DNA from: Lutjanus erythropterus
Taxonomy: Eukaryota > Chordata > Actinopteri > Lutjaniformes > Lutjanidae
Direction: 5' to 3'
Assembly: GCA_020091685.1 (NCBI GenBank)
Contig: CM034595.1
Coordinates: 37,938,618-38,002,617, forward strand
DNA length: 64,000 nucleotides
Each line of letters opens with the position of its first letter. Position 1 is the first letter of the stretch. The position numbers and the translations under genes were made by a program. Positions 29,138 through 42,250 of this stretch are shown here, piece by piece. The notes beneath the pieces are model-generated. The model was not told the DNA's origin, searched no databases, and saw only the letters and a list, made by a program, of their open reading frames with translations.

Positions 29138-29320
29138 TGGGGCTGCCCCCTGATAGTCAAAGACTGGAATCATCAATCGAAGACCCCTCAGTCGACTAAG
29201 GTTTTTCAGTAAAGCATTGTTTTTTTTCCTTTTCCTTCCTTTCAAAGGAAAAAGTCCCAACCAGCAGCGTTTCAGAAGCACGGCCGTAACACGACACAGC
29301 CGTGTCTGGTGGAAATTGTG
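29138..29320. repeat. hAT-like repeat fragment (CAGTCGACTAAGGTTTTTCAG)
   Basis: Starts CACTGGGGCTGCCCCCTGAT and includes 'GGAATCATCAATCGAAGACC'. The same passage, diverged, appears at 57345-57450, so these are two copies of one family. Confidence 0.5.
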
Positions 29321-30984
29321 TGTCAGCCTCTAAATTACAAAACTAGCTGTGATGGAAGCAGAGAGCAGTGATAGAAACAGAGCGCAGCTGATGCGCCGTC
29401 AGTCACTTCATCAGAGCGCACAGGCAGAGCGTGCAGGGCAAGTGACGCTTGTTTTGGCCACTGACAGGCTCAGATTGTTATCGTAAGTGTCTAACAACAT
29501 TTTGGAAAGGATCCCTATGATTTTATTTACCCAGAAACAGCTGATTTATCATGGAGAGAAGCTCTGCAGGTCCACATATTTTATACCTGAACTATTGGAG
29601 GATGCACACTTTTAATTTGAAAATCAGATGAAGATGAAAGTTGGTAACCATCAGTCTTGCTAGTGCAACATGCTCATGTAGGCTGATGAAGGACTTTAGG
29701 TTGACGCACTGCCCTGTGAAAGAACAAAGGGTGAATTGATTGTTAAACTTACAGGTAGAACTGAGTTGAATTATATGATGAAATATGTAATTATGTCATC
29801 ATATGGCATTTTACTGACATTATTCACTAATTTGAATAATACTGGAAGAAGGAAGTGAAATCCCTGACACGACATTAACACATGATGACGGCAGGTCTGC
29901 GGATCAGTGCAGCCATCTGAAGTGCAACTCAACCTGTGATATTACCTCTGGCTCGAAGTGTGTCTATGAAACAAATTTACCAATCTGCACACACAGGAGG
30001 GAAGCTTCTGTTCACATTCATCCATGACAGCAGTGCACACATGTGGTCTTTGTAGTGCTGCTGCAGCATCAAGAAAACCTTTTACGTCTCGTCAGTTTCG
30101 TTGGATTCTGAGACAAAAACGGTCTTTCAGATGTATCACAGGCGACACATGTCTTCAGAAAAAAAAAAAACGCTCCATTCAAATTTAGAAGACTTGAAAG
30201 ACTTGAGAGGAAAATTTTCAGCAATTATAAGAGACGTGTTGAGCTTGATACATCTTTTAGCTGAGGCTCAAAACACTGCAAACAAAGATGGAACTGTCAA
30301 CTGTAATTGGAAGATGGATTAGGAATTAACAAATAACTCAAGCTAGTCAATAAGTTAATTTATCATATTTCCAACTGATTAAACACAAGAAAGAAGAAAA
30401 ATTTAAGACAAGAACATGTGAACTAGACTCTTTAGTCCAAAACGCAATTACTGAAATGTGGATAAATAACACCTTAAACAGGTTAATTTGATCAAAGTAA
30501 CCTTTTTCTTCTGTTTACAATTTCAGACATTTAACTGAGGCTTTTACTTCAGCTGACGGAGCAGACAAAACATCAGGTGCTGCATCACTAAGACTGCACT
30601 GATCATCTCAAGGAGGTGGAGAGAGACAGGAAGAGGCAATAAATGGAGAAAATATCAGAAACAAAGGATTGAAAAGTGCGGGTGAAAAACCAACATGTCC
30701 TTGTACCTACACGACAGAAAAAGTAGATTCTCAGTGACTCCCAAAATGACATTTATGACTGGTGGTACCAGCGACTGGTCCACGTATGTAATGTACGTCA
30801 TATAGCTTAAGTCACGTGTTGTTAACGTGAAACAGCAGCAGTTTGTTTAGGTTTAGTCATGCTAAACTACTTGGGTAGGGTTAGGAAAAGACAAGTGAGC
30901 AAGTAAAAGTGGCAACTGTGTTTGTTTGACCCATCTGTCCACCCAACTTCCTCCATGCAGACTTTCTAGTCTAGAAGATCAGAG

Positions 30985-31705
30985 ACCACGGCGCGATCAT
31001 CTGGGGATTTCTATTCCGCAATTTCCACCAGGCACGCCTGCGTCGCATTACAGCCGCGCCATGGCAGCCGGAGCGATCCGTGACCATTCTAGACAATGCT
31101 TGTGATTCTACCAGAAGCACCACGGCGCATTTCAGGCGCGTCCCAGAAGCGGCTTGGCTCTTCGCTCTGCGGAGACTACAAGCCATGTCCATTTTTTACA
31201 GATGCTGCGTCAATCAGCACCGAGCAGATTGAACAGGCAAGAAGTCAGACTCAGTTTTCAAAATAAAAGACCCTGTGCAGACTCAGATGATCATAAAGAC
31301 AGACAAAAGAAACTACTTGACCATGTAGCCTGGTTATCCATAGTAAGTGCACAAAGAGTAAGGAAAGACGACCTAATCAACAAAATCTGAGCAAGTAAAC
31401 ATAATCAGGTGGTCAGAATGCTCTGCTGCTGAAATGCTTCTGAAGCCCTGCTGGTGGGGCCTGCAGCCGTATGGAGGACGGATCAGAACCGTGGTGCAGA
31501 TGTGCTGAGCCTGGTGGGATTTCAGGTCATGATTGACAGCTGAGTTCTGCTTGCGGTTGAGTCGGACTGTGTCTCCACTGCTGATTACTACGGCGCAAAC
31601 TCTGGTCCCAAATGACGTCACCAGCACAAGACGACAGCGCTCGAATCTGAGATATTTTGGCTTCATTTTTGTGCGGTGGGAGGAAGACAAGAAGCATATC
31701 CATCT
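30985..31705. repeat. DNA-transposon-derived block
   Basis: Left part CGGCGCGATCATCTGGGGAT with 'ACCAGGCACGCCTGCGTCGC'; right part 'AGCCCTGCTGGTGGGGCCTG' and 'CGTATGGAGGACGGATCAGA'. The right part is paralleled at 48235-48350 ('AACACTGCTGGTGGGACATG', 'CATGTGGAGAACAGATCAAA'). Short frames on both strands carry no domain. Confidence 0.45.
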
Positions 31706-32344
31706 TTATATACAGTCTATGGTCATAATAGACTGCAGTCTCTTGTACAGATGACCTATGTGCCCGTTTTTTAGGTGGGGACAGGCTGATGAAGTCTGTC
31801 TGGTTAATGTAAACATTCAAGAGGAGCCCTGGTTCGTTGCTTGAAAGGGAATAGAATGAAATTCAAGACTGCTGCAGTAAAAATAGGACAATGTTAGATC
31901 GAATGTTTGATGTCTCTGTATCTCATTCTGGGTATTAAAGAGAAGCTCCACGTTTCTTCTGCACACACAGACCTCACAGATACAGTTCCATAGTGCTGTC
32001 ACACAGCCCTGAACTGTGAACGCCTCACTTACAAGGTCTCTCTTTTGCCTCCATCCCACTGATGAGTCACCCTCCGCCTTCAGCCTCCATTATTACATCT
32101 CTGCAGAGACGTGCTCATGTTTGTTGTTGACAGTGAGAACGAGCTGTTGGTAAACATTAAAGGCACACTGGTCACTAATGACCAGCAGAGCTGCATGAAG
32201 CCTCAGAACGACAGGAGCTTTTATGGAAGCGGTGGCGTGTGAATGTGGGATACGACCTCGGAGAAGACAAGAAGCTGAAGATCATGATGGTTCATTCTTT
32301 CTCTCTGTGCTCTTTGGCTTTAGAAGAACTTCTGTTGGAGAGCT

Positions 32345-32645
32345 AAAGAGCATATCCTAAAATATCTGAAGTGGGGTTATATCAGATATTCATGGTCAGT
32401 GTTTTACCTACAGTAGATGGCGGTCAGCACACCCCCAGATCGGATAAGCAGCAGGTGCAGGAAGCTAAGCAATGACCTGGTGTGGACAGGGTCAGCAGCA
32501 GCACATATTTTAGACAGCTATATATATTTTGAATATTTTTACTGCTTTACTTTGCTGTCAGACAGCCTTTCCAGAGGGGAAACCGCCATCATATAAGTCA
32601 AACATCGCTCTCTCCAGTCCAACCAAACTCCTTTGACACAAGTAG
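32345..32645. mobile_element. Foldback element, single arm (third copy)
   Basis: 'CTGAAGTGGGGTTATATCAG', 'TTACCTACAGTAGATGGCGG' and 'TTTGCTGTCAGACAGCC' match one arm of 14570-16103. The opposite arm is missing. Confidence 0.6.
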
Positions 32646-34440
32646 TAGAGTAAAAGAAGAGATGAGAGGATGAAAATGGTAAACCATGGGACTCATCCAG
32701 TCAATGCATTTCCGTCTGTGGCAAACACTTCATCACAGGTTAGTCAATGATGTTACAGAGTAAAGGATGCGTGCTGATTGATCACAGAGAATCAGAAAAG
32801 CGTCTCACTGTTGGCATAACTAAAGTTTTTAATGTGAAAAAAACACGGCCCTACAATGAAACACCTGCTTTTAAAATGGAGTTTGGTTTAATGGTCTGTC
32901 CACTCAAAACGCACCCAGAAGTAGAGGGTATTTTAACGTTTCTGCAGGTGGTTCAGTCCACACCGCTGCACAAAGGAGCCCACAGCACGACTCTACTCAG
33001 CCTCCTTTCTCCTGTTAATGCAGCCCACAACTGCAGAGCTGTCCAAAAAGTCGTCCTGTGCTGCTCACCACGTTTATAAAAGATGCTGATACTGTGCATC
33101 TATGCTTTAACTACTGGGCATCCCATGTGAAATCCATTACTGCATATAAAATGCAGTCATGTGGAGCATAGGTGCAAGTAATTATGCCTTCACAGTTGGA
33201 GTTTTAATTTACAGCAAAGGTTGGAGTTATTATGTATTATGTTTTTTTGTTGAAAGACCCAAACCGACAGTGCGTTATGGTGCAGACACACTCCGCTGAC
33301 GGATGTCAACAGATCTTGTTCATTTTCTCTGGAGAGCAGGAGGTCCAGCTGTGTGGTGCACCGGTCGCTGTATCTGACTTCATATCTGACTGAGTCTGCT
33401 GCATAATCACGACTTGACCTCAACTTTATGCGAATGAGTCCGTCCAGTTCCACACACCAGACTCAGGAAAGTCAGTTCAAACCATCAAACCAGACAGTGA
33501 TGATTATTCATGAGTGACTGTGTTCTGAGTTAATCTGAATCCACATGCAGGGATAAATCATCCACCCACATCCCACTGTTATCTTTTAAATGATGTCGTG
33601 CAGTGCAAGCTTTCCTGGTGATTTCTTCATTGTGGGTTGTACTGATTTATGGGTGTTTTCTTTGATGATTTACTTTCACTTTCAAAGAGGCTTTCGGTCA
33701 TTTTAAAGTTTCCATGCAAGCAGTAATGTTACTATGGTGAATCCCATTATTTAAGCAGCAAAACCACACGCTATATTGACGAGACAGAGGAAACTCTCTA
33801 GAGTTTCCATTTCCATTTTAGAGTTTGCATTTCCATCAACACTTTCAGCGTGCTGAGCTGCAGCCAAGAGCCCGACCAGCCTCCAAGCAGGCTGCGGTGA
33901 TGTCTCGCTGGCTGTGGACAACCTCCCTCGAACAAGTGAGTGATGTGATACTCAGGAAAGCAGAGAGTAGGACGTTTCTTAAAGTCTCTTTATGTTCAGC
34001 TCTCAGTGTTCTTTACAAGAGAAAAAAAAAACTCAAAAACTCAACCCTCCACTCCTCAGCTCTTAGATCACCTTAATGTTTGTCTCGTCTGTTGGTGTGG
34101 GAGCAGACTGGGGATCTGTTGTCCATCTCTCCAAAACCAGCTCAAAAGCAGTCAGTCAGCCTCACTTCTGTCCAATCAGAGCTGATTCAGCACAACAAGG
34201 TCATAACGTAACAGTGGGGTTTTGTAGTCTTAAGCTCCTTTAATGCAGGTCGACCCTGTTTGGCAAACACCCAGTTGACTCTTGTTTTCAATCTTACTGT
34301 GCTTTTATTATTCAACACAGAATATTCAGAGCTCATTTAATATTAAACAGACATATACTCTGGGATAAACGCTGGCTTCAATGTTTAAAGAATGAGCTGA
34401 AAAAGTTCTCAGCACAGCATTTGAAGACATTGTGTTTTCT
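32646..34440. other. Intergenic, no gene seen
   Basis: Contains small frames at 32747-33079 (+) and 33190-33453 (-) without recognisable domains, start context or splice partners. Confidence 0.4.
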
Positions 34441-34444
34441 CTTT

Positions 34445-34735
34445 TTCACTGTGCCGTCTTGAACTTATTATCCTTAATTGTGACAAATTAAACCCTCCTT
34501 CAGGCTCCATTTTCCACGTCTGTCATGTTCTGAGTGATAAGTAGCTTAAGAAGGCAACGATTTTAATTGGACCCTCTGAAAAACGCACCTGATAGTCGAG
34601 CGAGGATTTCATGGTTTTAGCTGACGCACGAACATGACAACATAATTGGTTAGATAAGGCGCTGCTTTCTGCTCGCCTTTGATTCTGCAGCTTTTCTGAC
34701 ACTCTGAATTATTTTCACTCTTTGAGCTCATACAA
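34445..34735. promoter_or_regulatory. Candidate conserved non-coding element C
   Basis: Repeat-free block with TTATCCTTAATTGTGAC, GACAAATTAAACCC, ATTTTAATTGGACC, ACATAATTGGTTAG and GTTTTAGCTGACGCACG motifs, the last resembling a bZIP/MAF site. Inferred from motif density only. Confidence 0.28.
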
Positions 34736-34739
34736 AACA

Positions 34740-37700
34740 CTTAAAACATACGAAGAAATAAAATAAAACACATTAGGTGTTTTTTTTCTGCAACACATTC
34801 TGTATGTGTGAGAAATATTTAGTTGTATTAATCACTGTCTCATTTGTTGTTGTTTTTTCCTGCATCAGCAAAAACAACATTACATGTGCTTTCTTGTTAG
34901 AATTTTACCGATACTGTCTTAAATGGGTACAAACAAAATTACATTAAATAAAAATGCGAAAATGTGCCAATAAGTGTAAAAAATATTTTATAAAATACTA
35001 TGATATAAATACTACAAATAGTAGTAAACTTAAAACAAGTGAAAACGTCTGGAAGTAATGCAGCCCTAACCCATCCAAAAAATCCTGAACACAGAAACAG
35101 TTTAACGGTCTAACGCCACAATTCTTTCAGCAACTACTTTCTAACAAACACAAGTTTCTGAATTCCCTTCACACAGACTTTCAAATTCAAATCATGTTCA
35201 GAAACATATTGCAGGAAAAGTAATGGAGTCACATGTTAATAGGAACAAAAACACACACACCAACACCAAGAAACATTCAACCCGATGAGACGATGAAACA
35301 AACTCAGCTAATAAATTGTGTCTGATCTGTTGCCATGGAGACCCACCTCTCCTTTCATCTTGCCATTTGGAAACCTCGACTCATTTATATCCATTTATTT
35401 AGCCGCTAAATCAAAAACCTCCTGAGAGCCTCGAAAAGTAGGACTCAAACTAACACCTGCAGCCAGAGTCCCCGCAAGTCAACATTTAGCAGTCAAATCA
35501 AATCAACCGTAACCTCCCTGAACGTCTCATGGGTCCATTTTGTTTGAATATTTAACTGAATCTGATTGGAAACTGAATGAGAAGAGCTACTGTTGAATGT
35601 GTTGAGTCCACAACAACAATACACCCACATTTCTAGTAAAAGAAAAAAGCAAGTTGATATTAGTAAAGTGTGATCTTAACTAACTAGCTAATCTACATCA
35701 GTCATTTTCAAGCTAGTTAACGGTTGTTTTTTAAAGATTAGCCAACTTAAAATGTGACTGTATATACAGTATATATTTGAGTCTGGATGGTAACATCTTT
35801 TTTGTCATCTCTCAAAGATGTAAAACACAGGAACATGTGTGGTGAATGGATTAAATTCTGGTTTCATCTGCTGTAATATAAGCTGCAAACATGTCTGGCT
35901 AACTAACACTAGCTTACCAGCTGCAGGAAATTACCTCCAGCCAAACTTGCGTGATACCGCTGCATCTGCATTTGTTCTGCGGGGGTTTGAGTAGGAGGAT
36001 GTGGGCTGATGCAGAATCAAAGTGGGTCGGCGACGATGCATCTCTCTCTGGCTCGCTGTCTCAGGTCTAGGCCGGGTTAGCTTAGTTCTTACCCCAGCTC
36101 TCCTCCGCGATCGTGGTCTGGCTGGGTGACGCGTTTTCCCACGTGAATGAGTGTATTTCTGTCAACTGTCATGTAGATATACCTGCTGTATTTCACCATC
36201 CGACCAACGTTTGCTGAAATGTAAGCTAGCTTTAGCCTCAGTCTGTTAGCAATCATGAACGCAGCTGTTAGCTAACTTTACTTTTAGATTTTTACAGGGT
36301 TCTTGTTTTAAAACAGATGTGAAAATTAAAATGTAAGCTGGACACTTCTCAGCTGACCCAAGTCCAGTTAGCAGCAGCTTATATTAGCCAGCTACACTTA
36401 TGAAATCTGCTTTTGGGTCATTATTTTAGCTGACAGAATCCATCATTGTCAGCTACAAATGAGAATCTGCTTTTGTTTACTTTTCAAAGGATTCAAAGAC
36501 CAACAATAACTCCTAATTTCAATGTTAAATCTGCCACCATTATCACCGTCAAGTGCATAACTGCAGTGTAAGAACGTAAAGTTTGGCAGGTGTAGCAACA
36601 GTAACTAAGGAGGGCGGGGCTTAGCAAAGGGTCATAGGGGTTGTCCATTGGATGAACATATTGGCTATCACCGAGTCCATCACCGGTTGCTTTGTCTTTT
36701 CTTGGGCAGTTTTTCCTCATTGTATTTTGCATATATCATAATATATGTGTCTGCAGAGTGACTGTTTTCACATCTACCATGATGAATTAAGGATTTATTT
36801 CCACTAAACCAAGCTGGTGATTGTTACAACAGTGGACTGGACAAATTGGTTTCAGTGGTCTGTCTAAAGAGTTTAAATGTAGTGTGTTTTATGGCGTTAA
36901 TGAGCAAATTAAAGCTCCTCTTAGTTCGGTAAAAGACAGAAACTTAAATTCAGAGGGCGACCGGTTGTTTTTGTCTGTCTAATAAGGAAAATAAGTGTGA
37001 GAATATTTCTTGTCTTGACATTTTGTGAGTTTATTTTGATTTATTTTGTAGCGGCTAGCACACATCTCCCAGCTTTCATCTTGTCATTTTTAACAATAGC
37101 TGTCTTTGGTTTTTTGACTGGCGATAAAACTTCAATTTTGAGTCATTCCTACTTCAATAATAATTGCAGCCAACGTCACATCAAGATGACATTTTTGCTT
37201 CTCTATGTGGCGTGCCGCTCTGAGGTAATTCATGTTTGCTTCCAATTTTTACATTGTTTTGTGTCCAGCTAAGACCATGATGATGTTGACACTAAACTGG
37301 TCTTCATGGTTGATAGTTTGGAGCAGCAGCTGGACTGGTGACCTTTGACCTCTGTGTGGAAAACAGAGGAAAAGAGATGCAGAGGAGGCAGCACAGTAAA
37401 ATGAAATCTCAGCCACTCGTTTTACATTTTAAGTTGAATTTAGCTCTGAATTTAAAACTAATCATGATTTAATTGCAGTTGATGTTGCTCCAGATGTTTA
37501 GCTGCGTGTAAAACTGTGAATATAACTAGACTTTACTTTGTTTTGAACGCATCACATCTGCATATTTTCCTCCTGTTTTGACCCACTTCCCTAATTTATG
37601 GAGCCATGTGGAAAATGTCGGTCACAGAGCAGGTATGAGAGTCTCTCTGTCTGGGAGCTGACCAGCTGAAGGGAACACACGACTCCAGACAACAAAATAC

Positions 37701-37990
37701 TTCTGAATAAATTACTCCAGATAATGACACGGCAAAATTCACAGAGTGTCCTTCTCTGAAAGTGCACCTGTTCCTTTTGGCATCAAGTTCGTATTTACAT
37801 ATTCATATATTCTCAAGACTGCTTCACAGTCATGTTTGTAGAAAATAAAAAAATAATGAATAATCGGACTGTAATAGGAAACACAAGCTGAAAAATTCAT
37901 CAGCCCGGTGCAGCAGGGCCGTCAAGATGAGCTGCTGGAGTCAAACCAGCAAGAAATGGTTTGCTGCAGATTATGAAGCAAAAAGTTTGA
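34740..37990. other. Intergenic, mainly unassigned
   Basis: I see AT-rich sequence, repeated 'GTTAGCTAAC'/'AGCTAGC' words around 35690-36400 and a short palindrome TATATACAGTATATA near 35760. A frame at 36997-37272 encodes a hydrophobic peptide of about 90 residues but lacks splice or promoter context. No gene is supported. Confidence 0.35.
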
Positions 37991-37999
37991 GTGAAATCT

Positions 38000-38450
38000 G
38001 ATGCTGATTGCACCTACTGAGTCTTTCTCCATCACTCAGCTCTCACTGAATCAATACTGCCTCTCAGATAACAGGCATTATGCTTTGGGAGAAAGTTGCA
38101 ATGATTTTTTTTTGTCAGTGCTTTCTAAAACTGGACATGGGGACTCTGACTGCATGCAGAGAGAAAAGAGCAGACTCCTTCTGCAGCCTCGTATTGAATC
38201 CTGTTAACACAAATTAGTTTGCTAATGAAGACAAATACCTTCTTTACTGAATCTTAATTTAACTTCAGTTTCACATCTTTTATTTAGATTCAGGCTCCTG
38301 AGAAACATAATTAGGGAGCTTTCTTCACTGAGTGCTGCATAAAAGGTGGTCGCCTTCACTTCTTTACACCTAATGCAATTAATTTAAACACAATTGTCAC
38401 AGTCAGTGGATTCGCTAATGGCAGTGAAGTCTCCATGTGGTAAACAAACC
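38000..38450. promoter_or_regulatory. Candidate conserved non-coding element D
   Basis: High-complexity block with 'CAAATTAGTTTGCTAATGAA', 'ACATAATTAGGGAGC' and 'CTAATGCAATTAATTTAAAC'-type homeodomain/POU cores and a CACAATTGTCACAG element. Repeat-free and without coding potential. Confidence 0.3.
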
Positions 38451-38754
38451 TCCCTCCTTTTAGGGGACAGAAACACTTTGGAAAGGTCAAACTGAAGGTG
38501 AGGTTATCATATTTTCAGTCTAAAGGCTTAAAAATGACAGGTTCATGTTCAATAAACAAAATCCTCTATCAGACGGAGGCATTGTGGTTCTTGTTCTCTC
38601 TGCTGTTCCATGAGTGTCTATTATCTCATTCAGTATTTCAGTCATTGGTGTTTCTGAAAAAAGTTAAGTGTGTTTCTGGAGTTTACTTTCCATATTCGAA
38701 GACAAGTCACTGCATACACTAAAGCATATTTATTTTTCTATATTTTTAAAAAAA

Positions 38755-39147
38755 AGTAATTTTCCACCTCACCTGCCGGCCACGCCCACCTGATCACCCC
38801 CCTGCACTCACCTGGGTCCACAGCTGCAGCTCATCAGCCAATCAACTCTGTATATAAGCCTCTCAAGCTCAATCACTTTGCAAGATTATTCTTCACAGAC
38901 TTTGCAGCGGTCCATACCTGCCTGATCTCCTGTTGCCGACTCTGCTTGGCTGCTTTATCTGCCTTGCGGTAAACCCACCAGCCTTCTGTCCCTGACCACA
39001 AGTTCTGCCTCAGCGTCTCTGGTTTCTGCCTGCCTGCCTGTGGCTATGTGGTGTTTCCCCAAGATGACACTTCAGTGTGAATGTTTCCATCTGCTCATCT
39101 GCTGCCTGCTGCTGCTCACAGACTCTTTGGGAGACGCCGCTCGCAGC

Positions 39148-39189
<42 letters not shown>

Positions 39190-39400
39190 CTCCTGCTACC
39201 TACCTGTCAGCTCCTCAATCCCTCGCCTGGTTTCAACTCACCTCCTGCTTGTCCCTCGTCAGCTCTGCTGCTTCGCCTGCCTCCAGACCCCTCGCCTCCC
39301 GTAAGTCCCTCTCTGATACCTACTGAACTGTTGAGGTCCGAGGGTACACATTTCCGCCCTCAGTCCTGCTTCTGGGTTCGACCCGATCCATTCCCCAAGT
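38755..39400 (+). mobile_element. Probable gypsy-type LTR fossil (solo LTR or 5' region)
   Basis: C/T-rich text with 'CAGCTGCAGCTCATCAGCCA', 'ATCAACTCTGTATATAAGCC' (TATA) and 'TGATCTCCTGTTGCCGACTC', the style of promoter-bearing LTRs of fish sushi-like Ty3/gypsy elements. A GT microsatellite sits inside at 39151-39188. No gag or pol is nearby. Old and broken; the family assignment is tentative. Confidence 0.4.
39151..39188. repeat. (GT)19 microsatellite
   Basis: Pure 38-bp run. The overlapping 75-151-residue frames with Cys-Val repeats arise from it. Confidence 0.95.
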
Positions 39401-39534
39401 CTCAGAGACTGTATGTGGGCTCAGAGGTCGAAGAACAAACTGTTTCCTGTGTTTCTTCGTCTGCCCAAGTTACTGTTCTGCCTGCGTGTAAATGAAGTTC
39501 ATTACCAAACATTACTCTGTACCTGTGTGCTGCA

Positions 39535-39725
39535 GCTGGGTCCAATACACACCTGTTAAACTGACTGTAGACTGTGACAGAATAAACTGGTACATAACCA
39601 CTTGACTGGAGCAACATGTGACCACATTCAGCACAGACACTGACATGAACCTACAAGCAGCAGCTGCTGCTAGCACTGCTAATGTTAGCCACACCGTGTA
39701 GCAGGCTGGCAGCTAACATCAGCTG
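39535..39725 (-). repeat. Inverted copy of the 15022-15215 repeat
   Basis: On the minus strand it shows 'GTGTAGCAGGCTGGCAGC' in complement, the nearby GTTAGCAGTGCTAGCAGC, and 'TCACATGTTGCTCCA', in the same order as in the hAT-like insertion in NDUFAF6 intron 6. About 190 bp of a single family. Confidence 0.6.
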
Positions 39726-39729
39726 CAGG

Positions 39730-41885
39730 CCATCATTGCAAATAGACAAGACAAGTTGCAAAAGAGGAAGATATCAGCAGGGAATGATGAGGGCTTTGTG
39801 GTCGGGGGCAGAGTGCTGCGAAAAAATATTGAGCAAGAGGGTGGGGGTTTGAAGAAGCTGATTTATTGGGGCTGTTGACAGAAGAAGTGCAGATCTAGAA
39901 ACTCCATTTGAAGAAATATGTGGGACTGCAGGCACCGATCCCTGCAAAATGGATTGCTGCCACTTCCACTAATCCCAAACTGCAGCCCACTCCTCCTCCT
40001 CCAGAGCTGCATCCCAGGGTTCCTCAATCTCCCACTTTGACAATGAGCCTACAATCAGAGTACTTGTCCTCCAGTGACCACACAACCCGCCTTTAAGGCC
40101 TCAACATCAGCCACCCCAGAGGAATCTAAGTATAGATGCCAATATGATTTCATTTTAGTGATCTACACAGTCCAGGCCTCAGTTAGAGTTTGACACTTAT
40201 GCAGCATTCAATTCCAAATCACACCTTCTTCTTCTCAGTAATAGCTGGTCAGGTAAACAGCAAAAACCTGTCCCCTGGAAAGGAGCCAAAGAGTGAGGTA
40301 AATGTGTGCATAAAGTTTTCTTCTACATGCATCAGATATTTTTGATGGTATAAATGTAACTTCAGTTTGCCACTTCAGGTCTTGAATGCATTCATTCACA
40401 CCATCATTGAGTGGTGTGCTGACTGCTGCTCAGACAAAGAAGAGGAACTCTGCCCGAGTCTCCTGTTAAACAGAACCGGCTGGAGGACATGTGCTGGAGA
40501 AACCAAGTAGCTGGAGGCACATGTTGTGTATTAATGATTTGTGTTGTCTTGAAATGTTTGAGTTGTCTCAACTTTTTCTTTACAGTGTAAAGTGATTCCT
40601 ACATTTCTTTAGAGAAAAGTGAATTTAGCAGTTGCAGCTCCAGACTGATTTGTTTTTCTTTTTTGGCTAAAAACTTTTGTTTGTAAAGGTTGCAGACCAA
40701 ATTAGAGAACTGTGTCCTGTGTTGTGTGGTTTTAATGTGAGAATTCATCCTCTTTACATTGACCCCTTAGGGGAAACTCCTGACAACATAAACCAGTGAA
40801 AGCACATGACAAGCAAGATTAGAGGATATTTTTGCATATAAATGGCAATATTTTGCTTTTCTACAAGGCTTTCATGAGAAGCAAATACATCCACATTTCA
40901 CAATATAGTAAGCTGTCCACATCAGCAAGACTCAACGTTGTACTGTGTCTTGGGTAGTTTGCAGTGCTGCTAACTGATGGGGTGCAAGATTTTCTCAACT
41001 GAGGATGAAAATAGCCCGTAGATCAGTGACTGATTCAGGTTTTTGTTTTTTGTCAATGTCTCATTAGCTGAAGTCCAGAAAACACCAAAAACACAAAAGA
41101 ACCATCTGGGAAGCTGTCTGTAGAAACTGTTTGGAAAAGGATGGCCACTTTCGTAAAAACACTCGGCAGGTGATTGGATGAGCCATCTGTCATGTCTAAC
41201 ATGGGCTAATGCTAACGGGCACGCTAATGGATAACTTGGATCCTGGTGTCAATAACGGTGCTGTTGAATGAGTTGTGTGCATCTTTGCAGCTATTTTAGT
41301 AGTTCAGTAGTGGGAGATATCATACTGTAGCTGTCAAAACTGCCTTCTGTTCCCATTCTGAATGGCAATGATTTTCTCACACTGCTGTATCCACCTTGTA
41401 TTGACAGTCTGTATAATATGAAACATCAGTCGCCGGTTCCCCCTGCAGCCTCGATCCGCCAGGCCACCGATGTGAACACAAACCTCACAGTAAATCCTGA
41501 TTCTATCACCCCTCCTGAGAGCAGATTGATCTGCAGTGTCTGTACAGCAAAATGCCAAACTTCTCACCCTCACGCTGATACGGACTGTTTGTCACTTGTT
41601 TAGGCCCAGCTGGTTCCTGTCTGCTCTTACTCTGCCTGTTTTCTTTTTCATTGAGCTTCACTCTAAATTACTTAGCTGGAATAATAGTATTCTTTTTTAG
41701 CTCTGCCCCCCGAGGTGTGAGTCAGCCATTTAAAATTATACCAGCCTCCAGAGCCTCTCTGTGAAAATGTTTCCACTCCAGTCAAAGACTTTTGGTATAA
41801 ACAGGATTTATACACAAAGGGTCTCATGTAAGAGCCACTCAACAGATTTATACTTTAGTGGCATCTATAAGCAATTTAAGTAGCC
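39730..41885. other. Intergenic, no gene seen
   Basis: Mixed unique sequence. Minor frames at 39908-40096 and 41334-41573 show no domain. 41190-41235 has repeated GCTAATGCTAACG words. Confidence 0.35.
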
Positions 41886-41894
41886 TATATATAT

Positions 41895-42250
41895 GGTGCA
41901 GTGGTTAGCACTGCTGCCTCACAGCAACCAGGTCCTGAGTGGGGAGTTTGTGGCTGGGCGGGACCTTTCTGTGTGGAGTTTGCATGTTCTCCTCTTGTCT
42001 GCGTGGGTTCTGTCTTGGTACTCCGGCTTCCTCCCACAGTCCAAAGACATGCAGCATAATACTTGGTGGCTCTAAATTGTCCGTAGGTGTGAATGTGAGT
42101 GTGAGTGGTTGTCTGTCTCTATGTCTCAGCCCTGTGATGAACTGGCGACTTGTCCAGGGTGAACCCCGCCTCTCGCCCAATGTCAGCTGGGATAGGCTCC
42201 ACCCCCTGCGACCCATCAAGGATAAGTGGTTATGGTGCCATGGACACGCC
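41895..42250 (+). mobile_element. V-SINE (tRNA-headed SINE, DANA-like superfamily)
   Basis: Starts GGTGCAGTGGTTAGCACTGC (tRNA-like A-box region; the B box has decayed around GGTCCTGAGT). The V-domain core follows: TGTGTGGAGTTTGCATGTTC, 'CTGCGTGGGTTC', TACTCCGGCTTCCTCCCACA, GTCCAAAGACATGCA. The 3' part has GATGAACTGGCGACTTGTCC and AGCTGGGATAGGCTCCACCC. Full length or nearly so, modestly diverged. The reading frames on both strands here are SINE sequence, not genes. Confidence 0.9.

Noticed and set aside
39040-39495. 151-residue plus-strand frame with signal-like start
   Set aside because: It is built on a GT run within an LTR-like, C/T-rich fossil. No domain or splice partner.
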